This document shows positions 33,233 to 41,915 of a DNA stretch of 64,000 nt, in pieces (within the stretch, counting starts at the first letter, position 1; each line of letters begins with the position of its first letter). Made by a program: the position numbers and the translations under genes. Under the pieces are notes generated by a model. The model made no database searches. It was not told the DNA's origin and worked only from the letters and a program-made list of their open reading frames with translations. Source of the stretch: Burkholderia diffusa. Lineage in GTDB: Bacteria > Pseudomonadota > Gammaproteobacteria > Burkholderiales > Burkholderiaceae. The stretch spans positions 1 to 64,000 of the forward strand of contig NZ_CABVPN010000025.1 in assembly GCF_902499115.1 (NCBI RefSeq), read 5' to 3'.

Positions 33233-33922
33233 GTGACACAAGCCGAATCCTCTTCGATCCCGACGCTGACCGACGTGCTGGTGCCGGGCAAGCCGGTGCC
33301 GGCGCGTTCGTCCGCGACCGATGTGCCGCCGCGTGACGATGCCGGCGCCCCGGAGCGCACGGGAACCGACCCCGAATTCGTGGTGGTCGAGCCGGTGCCG
33401 ACGCCGGACGTCCCGACCGTCGAACTGCCGGGCGACAGCGATGCGCCGGCGCAACCCGGTGCCGCCGGACACGTCGTCGCCGAGGAATCGGCTGCGGCGC
33501 ATGCGCCGTTGCGCTCCGCGCTGGCCGATGACGAGGGGCAGCAGGCCGGCGTTGCCGCGACGCCGCGCGAGCCCGGTGAAGCGATGCCGTCCCACGCGGG
33601 CGCACCGGCTGCCGACGGGCTGGCCACCGATCATCCTGCTCGCGCAGCGCTCCCGGAGTCGCGTGCGGCCGCCGCGCTGACACCGGAGGACGCGCACCAT
33701 ATCGCCGAGCGTCTGCGCAATCGGCTGACGAATTATCTGACCGGGGAAGGGCGCGAGGCCATCGAGGCACGCTGCCGCGACGCGCTGCACGACCATACGG
33801 CCTGGCTGGTCGGCCAGATCACGCGCGAAGTGGCGCTGGCGCTCGAAACCGAAGTGATGGAATGGGTTCGCGACGCGGTCGACGAAGAGATCGCTCGCCG
33901 CCGGACGGGTCGTTCAGGCTGA
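33233..33922 (+). CDS. DUF2486-type protein, low-complexity N-terminus
   Basis: This 229-residue protein has a GTG start at 33233. The first 140 residues are rich in Pro, Ala, Asp and Glu and probably disordered. The C-terminal 80 residues form helices (AHHIAERLRNRLTNYLTGEGREAIEARCRDALHDH) that resemble DUF2486 proteins of Burkholderiales found after holC. Function is unknown; a cytoplasmic adaptor is possible. Confidence 0.75.
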   Translation: MTQAESSSIPTLTDVLVPGKPVPARSSATDVPPRDDAGAPERTGTDPEFVVVEPVPTPDVPTVELPGDSDAPAQPGAAGHVVAEESAAAHAPLRSALADDEGQQAGVAATPREPGEAMPSHAGAPAADGLATDHPARAALPESRAAAALTPEDAHHIAERLRNRLTNYLTGEGREAIEARCRDALHDHTAWLVGQITREVALALETEVMEWVRDAVDEEIARRRTGRSG

Positions 33923-34065
33923 GCGCACGGCGAGTGTCGTGCGCTGGCGCCGCGGGCGCGGCTCCGATCGCCGTTGCTGACGATCGCCGATCCGGTTGCA
34001 ACGAGAGGCATGGAATCGTGCCGGGCGCCAGGCGCGGCGCGCGTGCACGCGCCCGGTCATCCAAC

Positions 34066-34395
34066 TCAGTGGAGCGATAGCACCCACTGCGCGAGCGTGT
34101 GCGCCTCGACGCTCGTCAGCTGCGTATTGGCGGGCATCGGCACGCCGCCCCACACCCCGACGCTGCCCTTCACGATTGATTGCGCGAGGTAATCGACGGC
34201 GTCGGCACGTGCCGCGTACTTGCCGGCGATGTCGTGGAACGACGGGCCCATCAGCGGCTTGCCGACCGCATGGCAGGCCATGCAGTTCTTGCGCTGCGCG
34301 AGCACGAGTCCGTCGCTGGCCTGGTCGGCGTGTGCCGCCGCCGCGCCGCCGGTCAGCAGCGCCACGAGCAGCGCGCGCGATATCGTCTGTTTCAT
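34066..34395 (-). CDS. Periplasmic class I cytochrome c
   Basis: This 109-residue precursor has a signal peptide ending AAHA. The mature part has one CXXCH haem site (CMACH), GPSFHDIAGKY and a distal Met ligand in GVPMPAN, the layout of small c551/c552-type electron carriers. It stands alone between the holC operon and ilvD. The redox partner is not shown by context. Confidence 0.92.
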   Translation of the reverse strand: MKQTISRALLVALLTGGAAAAHADQASDGLVLAQRKNCMACHAVGKPLMGPSFHDIAGKYAARADAVDYLAQSIVKGSVGVWGGVPMPANTQLTSVEAHTLAQWVLSLH

Positions 34396-34520
34396 GCGGT
34401 TCTCCGCCGGCGGGAACGGCCGGCTTCACGGTCCGCGCATTATAAAAGCAAAGGGAATGCGCGTTTTGCGCGTTTCCCCGGCGGCCGTCTGCAATGGGGT
34501 CGCATGACCTGCGTGCCGCA

Positions 34521-36194
34521 TCAACCGGTGACGGCACCCTTGTTCGCCGGGCGGGCGAGGGCTGCGTACTTGGCGAGCACGCCGCGCGTGTAGCGCGGTG
34601 CCGGCTGCTTCCACGCGGCGCGCCGGCGCGCGAGCTCGGCGTCGTCGACGTTCAGCTGCAGCACGAGCCGGTGCGCATCGATCGTGATCGAGTCGCCTTC
34701 CTGCACGAGCGCGATCGTGCCGCCGACGAAGGCCTCGGGCGCGACGTGCCCGACCACCATCCCCCAGGTGCCGCCCGAGAAGCGGCCGTCGGTGATGAAG
34801 CCGACCGATTCGCCGAGCCCCTTGCCGATGATCGCCGACGTCGGCGCGAGCATTTCCGGCATGCCGGGGCCGCCCTGTGGACCGAGATAGCGCAGCACCA
34901 GCACGTCGCCTGCGCGGATCCGGTCGCCGAGGATCGCGTCCATCGCGCTTTGCTCGTCGTCGAACACGCGCGCCGGGCCCGTGATCACGGGGTTCTTCAG
35001 GCCGGTGATCTTCGCGACCGCACCGTCTTGCGCGAGGTTGCCCTTCAGGATCGCGAGATGCCCTTCCTTGTACAGCGCGCGGTCGATCGGGAAGATCACC
35101 TTCTGGTCCGCGCGCGGCACGCCCGGCACGTCCTTCAGCTCCTCGGCGATCGTGCGGCCGGTGATCGTCATGCACTCGCCGTGCAGCAACCCCGCATCGA
35201 GCAGGATCCGCAGCACCTGCGGGATGCCGCCGGCCTGGTGCAGATCGGTCGCCACGTACTGGCCCGACGGCTTCAGGTCGCAGATCACCGGCACGCGCTT
35301 GCGGATGCGCTCGAAGTCGTCGATCGTCCAGTCGATCTCGGCCGCGTGCGCGATCGCCAGATAGTGCAGCACCGCGTTGGTCGAGCCGCCGGTCGCCATG
35401 ATCAGCGACACCGCGTTCTCGATCGACGCCTTCGTGATGATGTCGCGCGGCTTCAGGTCGCGCTTCACGGCCTCGACCAGCACGCGCGCCGATTCGGCGG
35501 CCGAGTCGACCTTCTCCTGATCGGGGTTCGCCATCGTCGACGAATACATCAGCGACATGCCGAGCGCTTCGAACGACGAGCTCATCGTGTTCGCGGTGTA
35601 CATCCCGCCGCACGACCCCGACGTCGGACACGCGTTCTGCTCGACACCCTCGAAATCTTCCTGCGACATCCGGCCCGCGGTGAACTCGCCGACCGCCTCG
35701 AACGACGACACGATGGTCAAGTCGCGGCCCTTCCAGTGGCCGGGCCGGATCGTGCCGCCGTACACGTAGATGCCCGGCACGTTCAGGCGCGCGAGCGCGA
35801 TCATCCCGCCCGGCATGTTCTTGTCGCAGCCGCCGACCACCACCACGCCGTCCATCCACTGGCCCTGCACGCAGGTCTCGATGCAGTCGGCGATCACTTC
35901 GCGCGACACGAGCGAATACTTCATGCCCTCGGTGCCCATCGACATGCCGTCCGAGATCGTCGGCGTGCCGAAGATCTGCGGGTTCGCATCGGCCGCCTTC
36001 ACGGCCGCGACGGCCGCGTCCGACAGCCGCTGCAGGCCCGAGTTGCACGGCGTGATCGTCGAGTGGCCGTTCGCGATGCCGATCATCGGCTTGTCGAAAT
36101 CGTCCTTCTGGTAGCCGAGGGCGTAATACATCGAGCGATTCGGCGAACGGGCCACGCCTTGCGTGATGTGCTTCGAGCGACGGTTGTACGGCAT
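34521..36194 (-). CDS. ilvD: Dihydroxy-acid dehydratase
   Basis: This enzyme is the third step of Val/Ile synthesis: it dehydrates 2,3-dihydroxy-3-methyl acids. The protein is 557 residues. Cluster cysteines are in TPCNSG, GGCDKNMPGG and GSCGGMYTANT. Walking from the start, MPYNRRSKHITQGVARSPNR matches the family, so I take the ATG at 36194; an ATG four codons upstream is possible. It is divergent from a LysR gene, which may regulate it. Confidence 0.96.
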   Translation of the reverse strand: MPYNRRSKHITQGVARSPNRSMYYALGYQKDDFDKPMIGIANGHSTITPCNSGLQRLSDAAVAAVKAADANPQIFGTPTISDGMSMGTEGMKYSLVSREVIADCIETCVQGQWMDGVVVVGGCDKNMPGGMIALARLNVPGIYVYGGTIRPGHWKGRDLTIVSSFEAVGEFTAGRMSQEDFEGVEQNACPTSGSCGGMYTANTMSSSFEALGMSLMYSSTMANPDQEKVDSAAESARVLVEAVKRDLKPRDIITKASIENAVSLIMATGGSTNAVLHYLAIAHAAEIDWTIDDFERIRKRVPVICDLKPSGQYVATDLHQAGGIPQVLRILLDAGLLHGECMTITGRTIAEELKDVPGVPRADQKVIFPIDRALYKEGHLAILKGNLAQDGAVAKITGLKNPVITGPARVFDDEQSAMDAILGDRIRAGDVLVLRYLGPQGGPGMPEMLAPTSAIIGKGLGESVGFITDGRFSGGTWGMVVGHVAPEAFVGGTIALVQEGDSITIDAHRLVLQLNVDDAELARRRAAWKQPAPRYTRGVLAKYAALARPANKGAVTG

Positions 36195-36329
36195 GGGGGA
36201 CTCCATCGTTGTATTGGCGACTCCCGCGAACGGCGCGCCGGTTCGGATCAATCAAGAATGGAGTTTCCGGTTTGGAATGTCCAATATATTATTTGTCGAT
36301 TATTAAGTCGTTTTGCGAATGAGTGAGAC

Positions 36330-37247
36330 ATGGCCGACCCGACGCCCGATCTGCGCCAGTGGCGCTATTTCGTGACCGTTGCCGACGAGCGCCATTTCGG
36401 CCGCGCGGCCGAGCGCCTGTCGATGACGCAGCCGCCGCTGTCGCAGGCGATCCGGGCGCTGGAGGAGGCGCTCGGCGTCGCGCTGTTCGCGCGTACCAAG
36501 CGCTCGGTCGCGCTGACGGCGGTCGGCGCGGCGCTGCTGCCCGACGTCCGCCGGCTGCTCGCGTCGGCTGACGCGCTGCCGCCGCTCGCGCGGCGTCTCG
36601 CGCGCGGCGAAGCCGGTTCGCTGTCGCTCGCGTTCGTGTCGACCGCCGATTACGGGCTGCTGCCGTCGCTGCTGCGCGCGTTCGGCGCACGCTATCCGCA
36701 CGTGCGGCTGCAGCTCGCGGAAGCGACGAGCGACGTGCAGATCGACGAACTCGTCGCCGGCCGCATCGACGCGGGGCTCGTGATTCCGCCGGTGCCGCCG
36801 CGCCACGCGGCCGGGCTGTCGTACCTGCCGGTCGTGCGCGAGCCGCTGGTGGTCGCGATGCCGGCGGCCGCGGCCCCCGGCGTGCCCGAAGACGAACCCG
36901 TGCATCTGGCCGAGCTGTCCGCGCTGCCGCTCGTCATCTTCCCGCGTCGTTTGGCGCCCGGCTTTTATGACATCATTACGGGCTGCTACGGCGCGGCGGG
37001 GGAAACCCCGCGCATCGGCCAGGAGGCAATCCAGATGCAGACGATCGTCAGCCTCGTGTCGGCCGGCATGGGCGTCGCACTGGTGCCGCAGTCGTTGCGT
37101 AACCTGCGGCGCACCGGCGTGGTCTATCGGCCGCTCGCCGGCGACGCACCGGTCGTCGAGACTGGCCTCGTGTGGCGCACGGGCGATGTCAGCCCGGTGC
37201 TCGCCGGCTTCATCGACGTCGTGCGCGCGCACGGTCTCGCCGCATGA
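36330..37247 (+). CDS. LysR-family transcriptional regulator
   Basis: The protein is 305 residues. The HTH region WRYFVTVADERHFGRAAERL and MTQPPLSQAIRALEEALG is standard for LysR proteins. The effector domain (about 95-295) is of the CatR/BenM-like group (ADYGLLPSLLRAFGARYP). Divergence from ilvD, with a 135-bp gap containing an AT-rich stretch (36279-36306), suggests it may control ilvD, but this is only context. Confidence 0.9.
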   Translation: MADPTPDLRQWRYFVTVADERHFGRAAERLSMTQPPLSQAIRALEEALGVALFARTKRSVALTAVGAALLPDVRRLLASADALPPLARRLARGEAGSLSLAFVSTADYGLLPSLLRAFGARYPHVRLQLAEATSDVQIDELVAGRIDAGLVIPPVPPRHAAGLSYLPVVREPLVVAMPAAAAPGVPEDEPVHLAELSALPLVIFPRRLAPGFYDIITGCYGAAGETPRIGQEAIQMQTIVSLVSAGMGVALVPQSLRNLRRTGVVYRPLAGDAPVVETGLVWRTGDVSPVLAGFIDVVRAHGLAA

Positions 37248-37336
37248 TGCGAACGATGGCGCGCCAGCGCCGTCCAATGCGCGGTGCGGCGCCGGTGCGA
37301 GCGCCGTACCGCATTCGAAAACTTCATCGCTAACCC

Positions 37337-38227
37337 ATGATCATTCACCCGAATTTCGACCCCGTAGCGATCCATCTCGGGCCGCTGGCCGTGCGCTGGT
37401 ACGGCCTCATGTATCTCGTCGGCTTCATCGCGGCGATCGTCGTCGGCCGGATCCGCCTGAAGCTGCCGTACGTCGCCGCGCAGGGCTGGACCGCCAAGGA
37501 CATCGACGACATGATGTTCTACGGTGTGCTCGGCACCGTGCTCGGTGGCCGGCTCGGCTACGTGCTGTTCTACAAGGCCGACTTCTACTTCTCGCATCCG
37601 CTCGACGTGTTCAAGGTGTGGGAAGGCGGAATGTCCTTCCACGGCGGCTTCCTCGGCGTGACGCTCGCGATGGCCCTGTTCGCGTGGCAGCGCAAGCGCC
37701 ACTGGCTGCAGGTCACCGATTTCGTCGCGCCGATGGTGCCGACGGGGCTCGCGGCCGGGCGGCTCGGCAACTTCATCAACGGCGAGCTGTGGGGCCGCGT
37801 GACCGATCCGAGCGCGCCGTGGGCGATGCTGTTCCCGGGTGCGATGCGTGACGACGCGGCGTGGCTGCCGAGGCATCCGGCGCTCGTCGAGAAGTGGCAT
37901 CTCGCCGACGTGTTCATGCAGTACCAGATGTTGCCGCGCCATCCTTCGCAGCTCTACGAAATCGCACTCGAAGGCATTGCGCTGTTCTTCGTGCTCTTCT
38001 TCTTCTCGCGCAAGCCGCGGCCGATGGGCGCGATATCCGCGCTGTTCCTGATCGGCTACGGGCTCGCGCGCTTCACGGTTGAATTCGCGCGTGAACCGGA
38101 CGACTTCCTTGGCCTGCTTGCCCTCGGCCTGTCGATGGGGCAGTGGCTGTCGCTGCCGATGATTCTCGCGGGCATCGCGCTGCTGGTGTGGGCGTACCGT
38201 CGCCGCGCGGCGAGCGTGGCGGCGTGA
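37337..38227 (+). CDS. lgt: Prolipoprotein diacylglyceryl transferase
   Basis: Lgt attaches diacylglycerol to the lipobox cysteine of prolipoproteins in the inner membrane. The 296 residues have about seven membrane helices. The family motifs HGGFLGV and GRLGNFINGELWGRVTDP are intact, as is YGLARFTVEFAREPD near the C-terminus. The gene stands alone and ends in a bidirectional terminator. Confidence 0.96.
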   Translation: MIIHPNFDPVAIHLGPLAVRWYGLMYLVGFIAAIVVGRIRLKLPYVAAQGWTAKDIDDMMFYGVLGTVLGGRLGYVLFYKADFYFSHPLDVFKVWEGGMSFHGGFLGVTLAMALFAWQRKRHWLQVTDFVAPMVPTGLAAGRLGNFINGELWGRVTDPSAPWAMLFPGAMRDDAAWLPRHPALVEKWHLADVFMQYQMLPRHPSQLYEIALEGIALFFVLFFFSRKPRPMGAISALFLIGYGLARFTVEFAREPDDFLGLLALGLSMGQWLSLPMILAGIALLVWAYRRRAASVAA

Positions 38228-38336
38228 TGTTGCTGCGTCATGCGGTTGCGTCACGCGCGAGCTGTGTGACGCATGACGCGTGATGCGATGCGGATGCGCA
38301 CGATCGGCGTGCGCATCGATCGCAGACTCTCGAACG

Positions 38337-38365
38337 AAAAACGCCGGCCCGAAGGCCGGCGTTTT
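38337..38365. terminator. Bidirectional terminator between lgt and the SIMPL gene
   Basis: AAAACGCCGGCC-CGAA-GGCCGGCGTTTT: a perfect 12-bp stem with A/T tails on both sides. Confidence 0.9.
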
Positions 38366-38394
38366 CGCATTTGCCGCGCGTTGCGCGACGTGCG

Positions 38395-39135
38395 TTACTT
38401 CATCTGCACCGAGCCGTTGACCGTGACCGACACGGTCGCCTTGCCGCCTTCGACCGAGATCGGCGCGCTCATCTTCGCGCTGTCCGTCGGTGCCGCGGCC
38501 ATTGCCAGCATGCGCGGGTACGGCTGCACGTTGCGGCTGCCGCCGACGTTCACGTCGCGGATCGAGTAGCTGTTGTAGCCGAAGGCCTTCGCGGCTTCGT
38601 CCGCGCGTGCGCGGAACGACTTGATCGCTTCGGTCGTGAGCTTCTGCTCGGCCGTGCGCTGTGCTTCGGGCGACAGCGAGAACTCGACGTTCGCGACCTG
38701 CATCTGATTCGACAGCTGGCCCGCGAGCTTGGACGCCGCCGCGAAATCGCGCGATTCGAGCACGACTTCGGTACGGCCGCGCCATGCGGAGATCTTGCCG
38801 TCGCGATCGGTGCTCGGATACACGGAGAACGCACCGGTGTGCGCGGTGACGCCCGATACGCCCTTCGCCTGCGCGAGCGCCGCGTCGGCCCGCTGGTTGA
38901 GCGCGGACGTCAGGCTGCCCGGGTCCTTCGCCTGCTGTTCGTAGAACAGCGTGATGTGGATGATGTCCTGCGGCACGTCGGCGCTGGCCTGCGACGACAG
39001 CGACAGTACGCCCGCCGGTTCCGGAAAGTGCGGGTTCGCGGTCTGCGCGTGCGCGGCCGGTGACGCGAGCGTCAGCGCGACGGGCACGGCGGCGGCGAGG
39101 GCGAGCGACAGCGCGAGTGCGGATTTCTTGGTCAT
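38395..39135 (-). CDS. Periplasmic SIMPL-domain (DUF541) protein
   Basis: This 246-residue precursor has a signal peptide (ALALSLALAAAVPVALTL, ending AAHA). The mature part is a SIMPL/DUF541 domain with ISAWRGRTEVVLESRDFA and YSIRDVNVGG. Members such as YggE/BP26 are periplasmic or outer-membrane-associated proteins linked to oxidative stress, with no fixed biochemical role. It is a monocistronic gene. Confidence 0.9.
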   Translation of the reverse strand: MTKKSALALSLALAAAVPVALTLASPAAHAQTANPHFPEPAGVLSLSSQASADVPQDIIHITLFYEQQAKDPGSLTSALNQRADAALAQAKGVSGVTAHTGAFSVYPSTDRDGKISAWRGRTEVVLESRDFAAASKLAGQLSNQMQVANVEFSLSPEAQRTAEQKLTTEAIKSFRARADEAAKAFGYNSYSIRDVNVGGSRNVQPYPRMLAMAAAPTDSAKMSAPISVEGGKATVSVTVNGSVQMK

Positions 39136-39343
39136 TGTTGGACTCCTTGTGCGAGGGCGCGCATGCGGATCACGCGTGCGCGACGCGGGCGTACCGCGCG
39201 ACGAAAAAACGGCCGTCGTCCCGATCGGGCGACAGCGGTTGCTTAGGCCGCACGAACGCGTCGCGAGTTCCGTGGCGGCGGCGCGTCTTGACGGGATTTG
39301 ACCTTTGCTGTTTGTCTGATGCGCATGCCGCGACTGCGTGCGC

Positions 39344-39805
39344 CTACTTCATCAGCCTTTCGGTGATGAAGCGCCACTCGGCGCGCGTGACGGGCGTGAT
39401 CGACAGCCGATTGCCGCGTGCGAGCACGCGCATGTCGGCGAGTTCGTCATGCTCGCGCAATGCGGCGAGCGGCACGAGCGGCGACTTCTTCACGAAGCGC
39501 ACGTCGACGAGCAGCCAGCGCGGTGCTTCCTGCGTCGACTTCGGATCGTAATACGGGCTTTTCGGATCGAACTGGGTGGGGTCGGGGTAGGGCGTCGACG
39601 AGACTTCGGCGAGGCCCGCGATGCCCGGCTCAGGGCAGCTCGAGTGATAGAACAGCACGCCGTCGCCGATCTTCATCGTGTCGCGCATGAAATTGCGCGC
39701 CTGATAGTTGCGCACGCCGGTCCATGGCAGCGAGTGCTGCGGTGCGTGCGCGAGATCGTCGATGCTTGCTTCGTCCGGTTCGGACTTCATCAGCCAGTAT
39801 TGCAT
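39344..39805 (-). CDS. EVE-domain protein
   Basis: EVE domains (formerly DUF55) have a PUA-like fold that binds modified bases in nucleic acids. The 153 residues start MQYWLMKSEPDEASIDDLA and contain GVRNYQARNFMRDTMKIGDGVLFYHS, both diagnostic. It lies after 6S RNA, where fau is found in E. coli. No restriction genes are adjacent, so a housekeeping role is more likely than defence. Confidence 0.94.
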   Translation of the reverse strand: MQYWLMKSEPDEASIDDLAHAPQHSLPWTGVRNYQARNFMRDTMKIGDGVLFYHSSCPEPGIAGLAEVSSTPYPDPTQFDPKSPYYDPKSTQEAPRWLLVDVRFVKKSPLVPLAALREHDELADMRVLARGNRLSITPVTRAEWRFITERLMK

Positions 39806-39842
39806 GGATCGTAATCGACGCAGAAAGGGCTGCTACAAAAGG

Positions 39843-39871
39843 AAACGGCATCGGGGATCCCCGATGCCGTT
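39843..39871 (-). terminator. Terminator after 6S RNA
   Basis: AACGGCATCGGGG/CCCCGATGCCGTT gives a perfect 13-bp stem with a 2-nt loop, followed on the minus strand by TTTCCTTTT. Confidence 0.75.
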
Positions 39872-39877
39872 GGATAG

Positions 39878-40054
39878 GCCCCCGCCTTGGCCGCTAGGCC
39901 GGCATCCTGAACCTGGGGTTCAGAATTGGTCGCAGTTAGCAGCACTTCGGGTACATCAGACAGAGTGACGCGCGCGCCCGTGCTACAAATTTCCGCAACC
40001 GTGCACATGGCATTGGTTCAAGGAATATATGACCTTGGCGAACCAGGCAGGGAA
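39878..40054 (-). ncRNA. ssrS: 6S RNA
   Basis: 6S RNA binds sigma-70 RNA polymerase in stationary phase by imitating an open promoter. The minus strand begins CCCTGCCTGG (40052-40043), which pairs with CCAAGGCGGGG (39890-39880) as the closing stem with one bulged A. The 3' half holds CTGAACCCCAGGTTCAGGATGCC, matching the 3' hairpin of beta-proteobacterial 6S RNA. The order zapA-ssrS is conserved. The exact ends are estimates. Confidence 0.85.
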
Positions 40055-40136
40055 GCTGACTGAACTGTGTTTCGTTGCGCCAATTTGACCACCGTTGATC
40101 GCCGAGATCAAGGGGAATCGACGCATCGATCAAACG

Positions 40137-40451
40137 TTACTGCGTCTCGTGCTGTGCGAGCACCGCGCCGAGCTGTTCGTTCATCTGGTGCATTGTACGA
40201 CGGATTTCTTCTGCCGGAAATGCTTCACCGTGACGCACGCTCGTTTGCAGTCGCAGCAATTCGGATGCGAGCGACAGTGCCGCCATCACCGCGATACGGT
40301 CGGTGCCGCGCACCGAACTGTTCGCGCGGATCTTCGACATTTCAGCGTCGACGCGTGCGACGGCCTCGAGCAACGCCGCTTCGGTCTCGGCCGAACAGGC
40401 GAGCCGATAGGGCTGGCCGAGAATCGAGACTTCGATCTGCTTGGTGCTCAT
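40137..40451 (-). CDS. zapA: Cell division protein ZapA
   Basis: ZapA cross-links FtsZ filaments at the division ring. The 104 residues start MSTKQIEVSILGQPYRLAC and continue ALLEAVARVDAEMSKIRA, then a coiled-coil (AVMAALSLASELLRLQ), all typical. The ATG overlaps the stop of the upstream coiled-coil gene (ATGA), and 6S RNA follows downstream. Confidence 0.94.
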   Translation of the reverse strand: MSTKQIEVSILGQPYRLACSAETEAALLEAVARVDAEMSKIRANSSVRGTDRIAVMAALSLASELLRLQTSVRHGEAFPAEEIRRTMHQMNEQLGAVLAQHETQ

Positions 40452-40798
40452 GCATGTTCTCCGTGGCTGGCCGCGTCGTCGCCATCCGTGCGCGCCTGCG
40501 CATCGAGCAGGTCGAGCTGGTTGTCGGCTTGCTCTGCGTTCTTCGTGCGCGGCAGCTTTTCGAGAATCGCGTTCAGTTTGACCTGAGCGTCGTCGATCTT
40601 TGCCGACAGCGTGTCGCGCTCGGCCGCGAGCGCATTGCGTTCGTCGCGCAGTTGCGCGAGTTCCGCGCGGACCGTGTCCGCTTCCGCGCGCATTTGCGCG
40701 ACTTGCTCCTCGAGCGCGAGCCGTTCCGCGTGATAGCGCTTGTTCAGCGAGATCAGACGGCCAATATTTTGAGATAAGGTTTCGAGTTCGTTGAGCAT
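40448..40798 (-). CDS. ZapB-like coiled-coil protein (TIGR02449 family)
   Basis: This 116-residue protein consists largely of one coiled-coil (residues 1-85, LNELETLSQNIGRLISLNKR and heptads after it) and an acidic tail. Genes of this family lie directly before zapA in many beta- and gamma-proteobacteria. A division-ring role with ZapA is likely from context but not shown here. Confidence 0.8.
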   Translation of the reverse strand: MLNELETLSQNIGRLISLNKRYHAERLALEEQVAQMRAEADTVRAELAQLRDERNALAAERDTLSAKIDDAQVKLNAILEKLPRTKNAEQADNQLDLLDAQARTDGDDAASHGEHA

Positions 40799-40941
40799 TT
40801 GCTGCGTCCTCTAAAGACCCAGTATTTTAGCGCGGAATAACGCGCATTCCGACATCTGTAACGTTTCCAGTCGTAACACCCCGGCTTCTTGCCGCGAATA
40901 CGCGGCTCCGGCGTGCTCCCGGCATACGTCCGGCCGTTTTC

Positions 40942-40970
40942 TTGACGCTTGCGCGACCCGCTCCTAAACT
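40942..40970 (+). promoter_or_regulatory. Sigma-70 promoter of the B12 uptake operon
   Basis: TTGACG (40942-40947) and TAAACT (40965-40970) are 17 bp apart, the best spacing for sigma-70. The start point would be near 40977, right at the beginning of the riboswitch. Confidence 0.75.
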
Positions 40971-40975
40971 GGCGC

Positions 40976-41205
40976 CGCCTCGGTGCTCGCGCGCGTGTCG
41001 CGCGGTTAAACGGGAAGCAGGGCGCGTGCTCCGCATGGAGATCGCCAACCTGCGCTGCCCCCGCAACGGTAAGCGGCCGCGTCGGACGACGCAGGCCGGC
41101 TCGGGCGCGTTTCGCGTGCAGGTCGCACGCGGGCGCGGGCCACTGCGCGTGATACGCGCGGGAAGGCGAGCCGGTACGCCGCCAGCCCGGATACCGGCCG
41201 AGGTG
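40976..41205 (+). promoter_or_regulatory. Cobalamin (AdoCbl) riboswitch
   Basis: Conserved elements are in order: GGTTAAACGGGAAGCAG, then GCTGCCCCCGCAACGGTAAGC (41054-41074), then the B12 box AGCCCGGATACCGGCC (41184-41199). It lies directly after a good promoter and upstream of the btuB remnant and btuCD-cobTSC. Binding of adenosylcobalamin should shut the operon down. Confidence 0.92.
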
Positions 41206-41280
41206 CGGAGCCTGTACGGCTTCATGACGCGCGGCCTGCGGGGACGCGGGGCGCGCAGTGCTTCACGGGACTTGTCTTCG

Positions 41281-41850
41281 ATGCTGACCCCAATCGTCCG
41301 CACGGCCTCCGGCGCACGCCGCGGCGCGCCGCATCTCGCCGTCGCGCACACTGCGGCGGCGGCTGGTTCGCCCGGATCGGCGACGACGCAGGCCGTTGCG
41401 GCGCCGGCACGTGTCGCGCCGCGCGCCGACGCGCCGTTGCCGCCGGAAGTCGCGGTCGCCGCGCCGAACATGCCTGACGGCGACGACGCAACCGCGATGC
41501 CGATCGACCCGATGCGGCGGCTTCCTCTATATTGCGCAGAATGTCGGCCGCACGCAGGTGCGGCTCGATGGATCGTGGCCGTGTCACGCCGGTGCGACCG
41601 ACGTTCGGCCGGCCGAACGCTTGCGGGACGCGATCGGCCAAACGCGGGAATCGGGGTACCGATCGTCGTGCGCGCGCTAGTGCGCCGCCGGCCGTACGTC
41701 ACTCGCTTTGCCGTACATGGGCATGGCATCCGAGCCGCGCGCGCGATGACATCACCGGGTCGCTATTCGTCCGTGCACGCATCAACAACCTGTTCGACGA
41801 GGATGACGAGCTTGCGTAAGTCTGCAACACACCGGAGCGCGACGCTGGTG
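41281..41850 (+). pseudogene. btuB: Remnant of a BtuB-type TonB-dependent receptor gene
   Basis: A functional BtuB is about 600 residues; here fewer than 200 codons remain between the riboswitch and btuC, in three frames. An ATG at 41281 starts a signal-peptide-like region and a TonB-box-like PPEVAVAAPNM. Further on, another frame gives FLYIAQNVGRTQVRLDGSW (about 41518-41575), and a third gives LFVRARINNLFDEDDELA, ending at 41819. Both are typical of C-terminal BtuB barrel strands. Most of the plug and barrel is deleted and the rest is frameshifted, so no receptor can be made from it. Confidence 0.7.
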
Positions 41851-41915
41851 CCGCGCCCGGCCGGCAACGATGGTCGGCGGAAGCATCGCGCGTCGTGCGC
41901 GATGCCGTGCGGCGC

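Noticed and set aside
34494..36326. 610-codon plus-strand frame opposite ilvD
   Set aside because: A shadow of a well-conserved gene; composition is typical of a reversed GC-rich frame.
39136..39343. Small gene between the SIMPL and EVE genes
   Set aside because: Overlapping short frames with no ribosome site or recognisable product; treated as intergenic.
41895..41915. GTG at 41895 as btuC start
   Set aside because: Possible, but the added residues are basic and unlike the family; the ATG at 41916 starts the first helix region at the usual distance.
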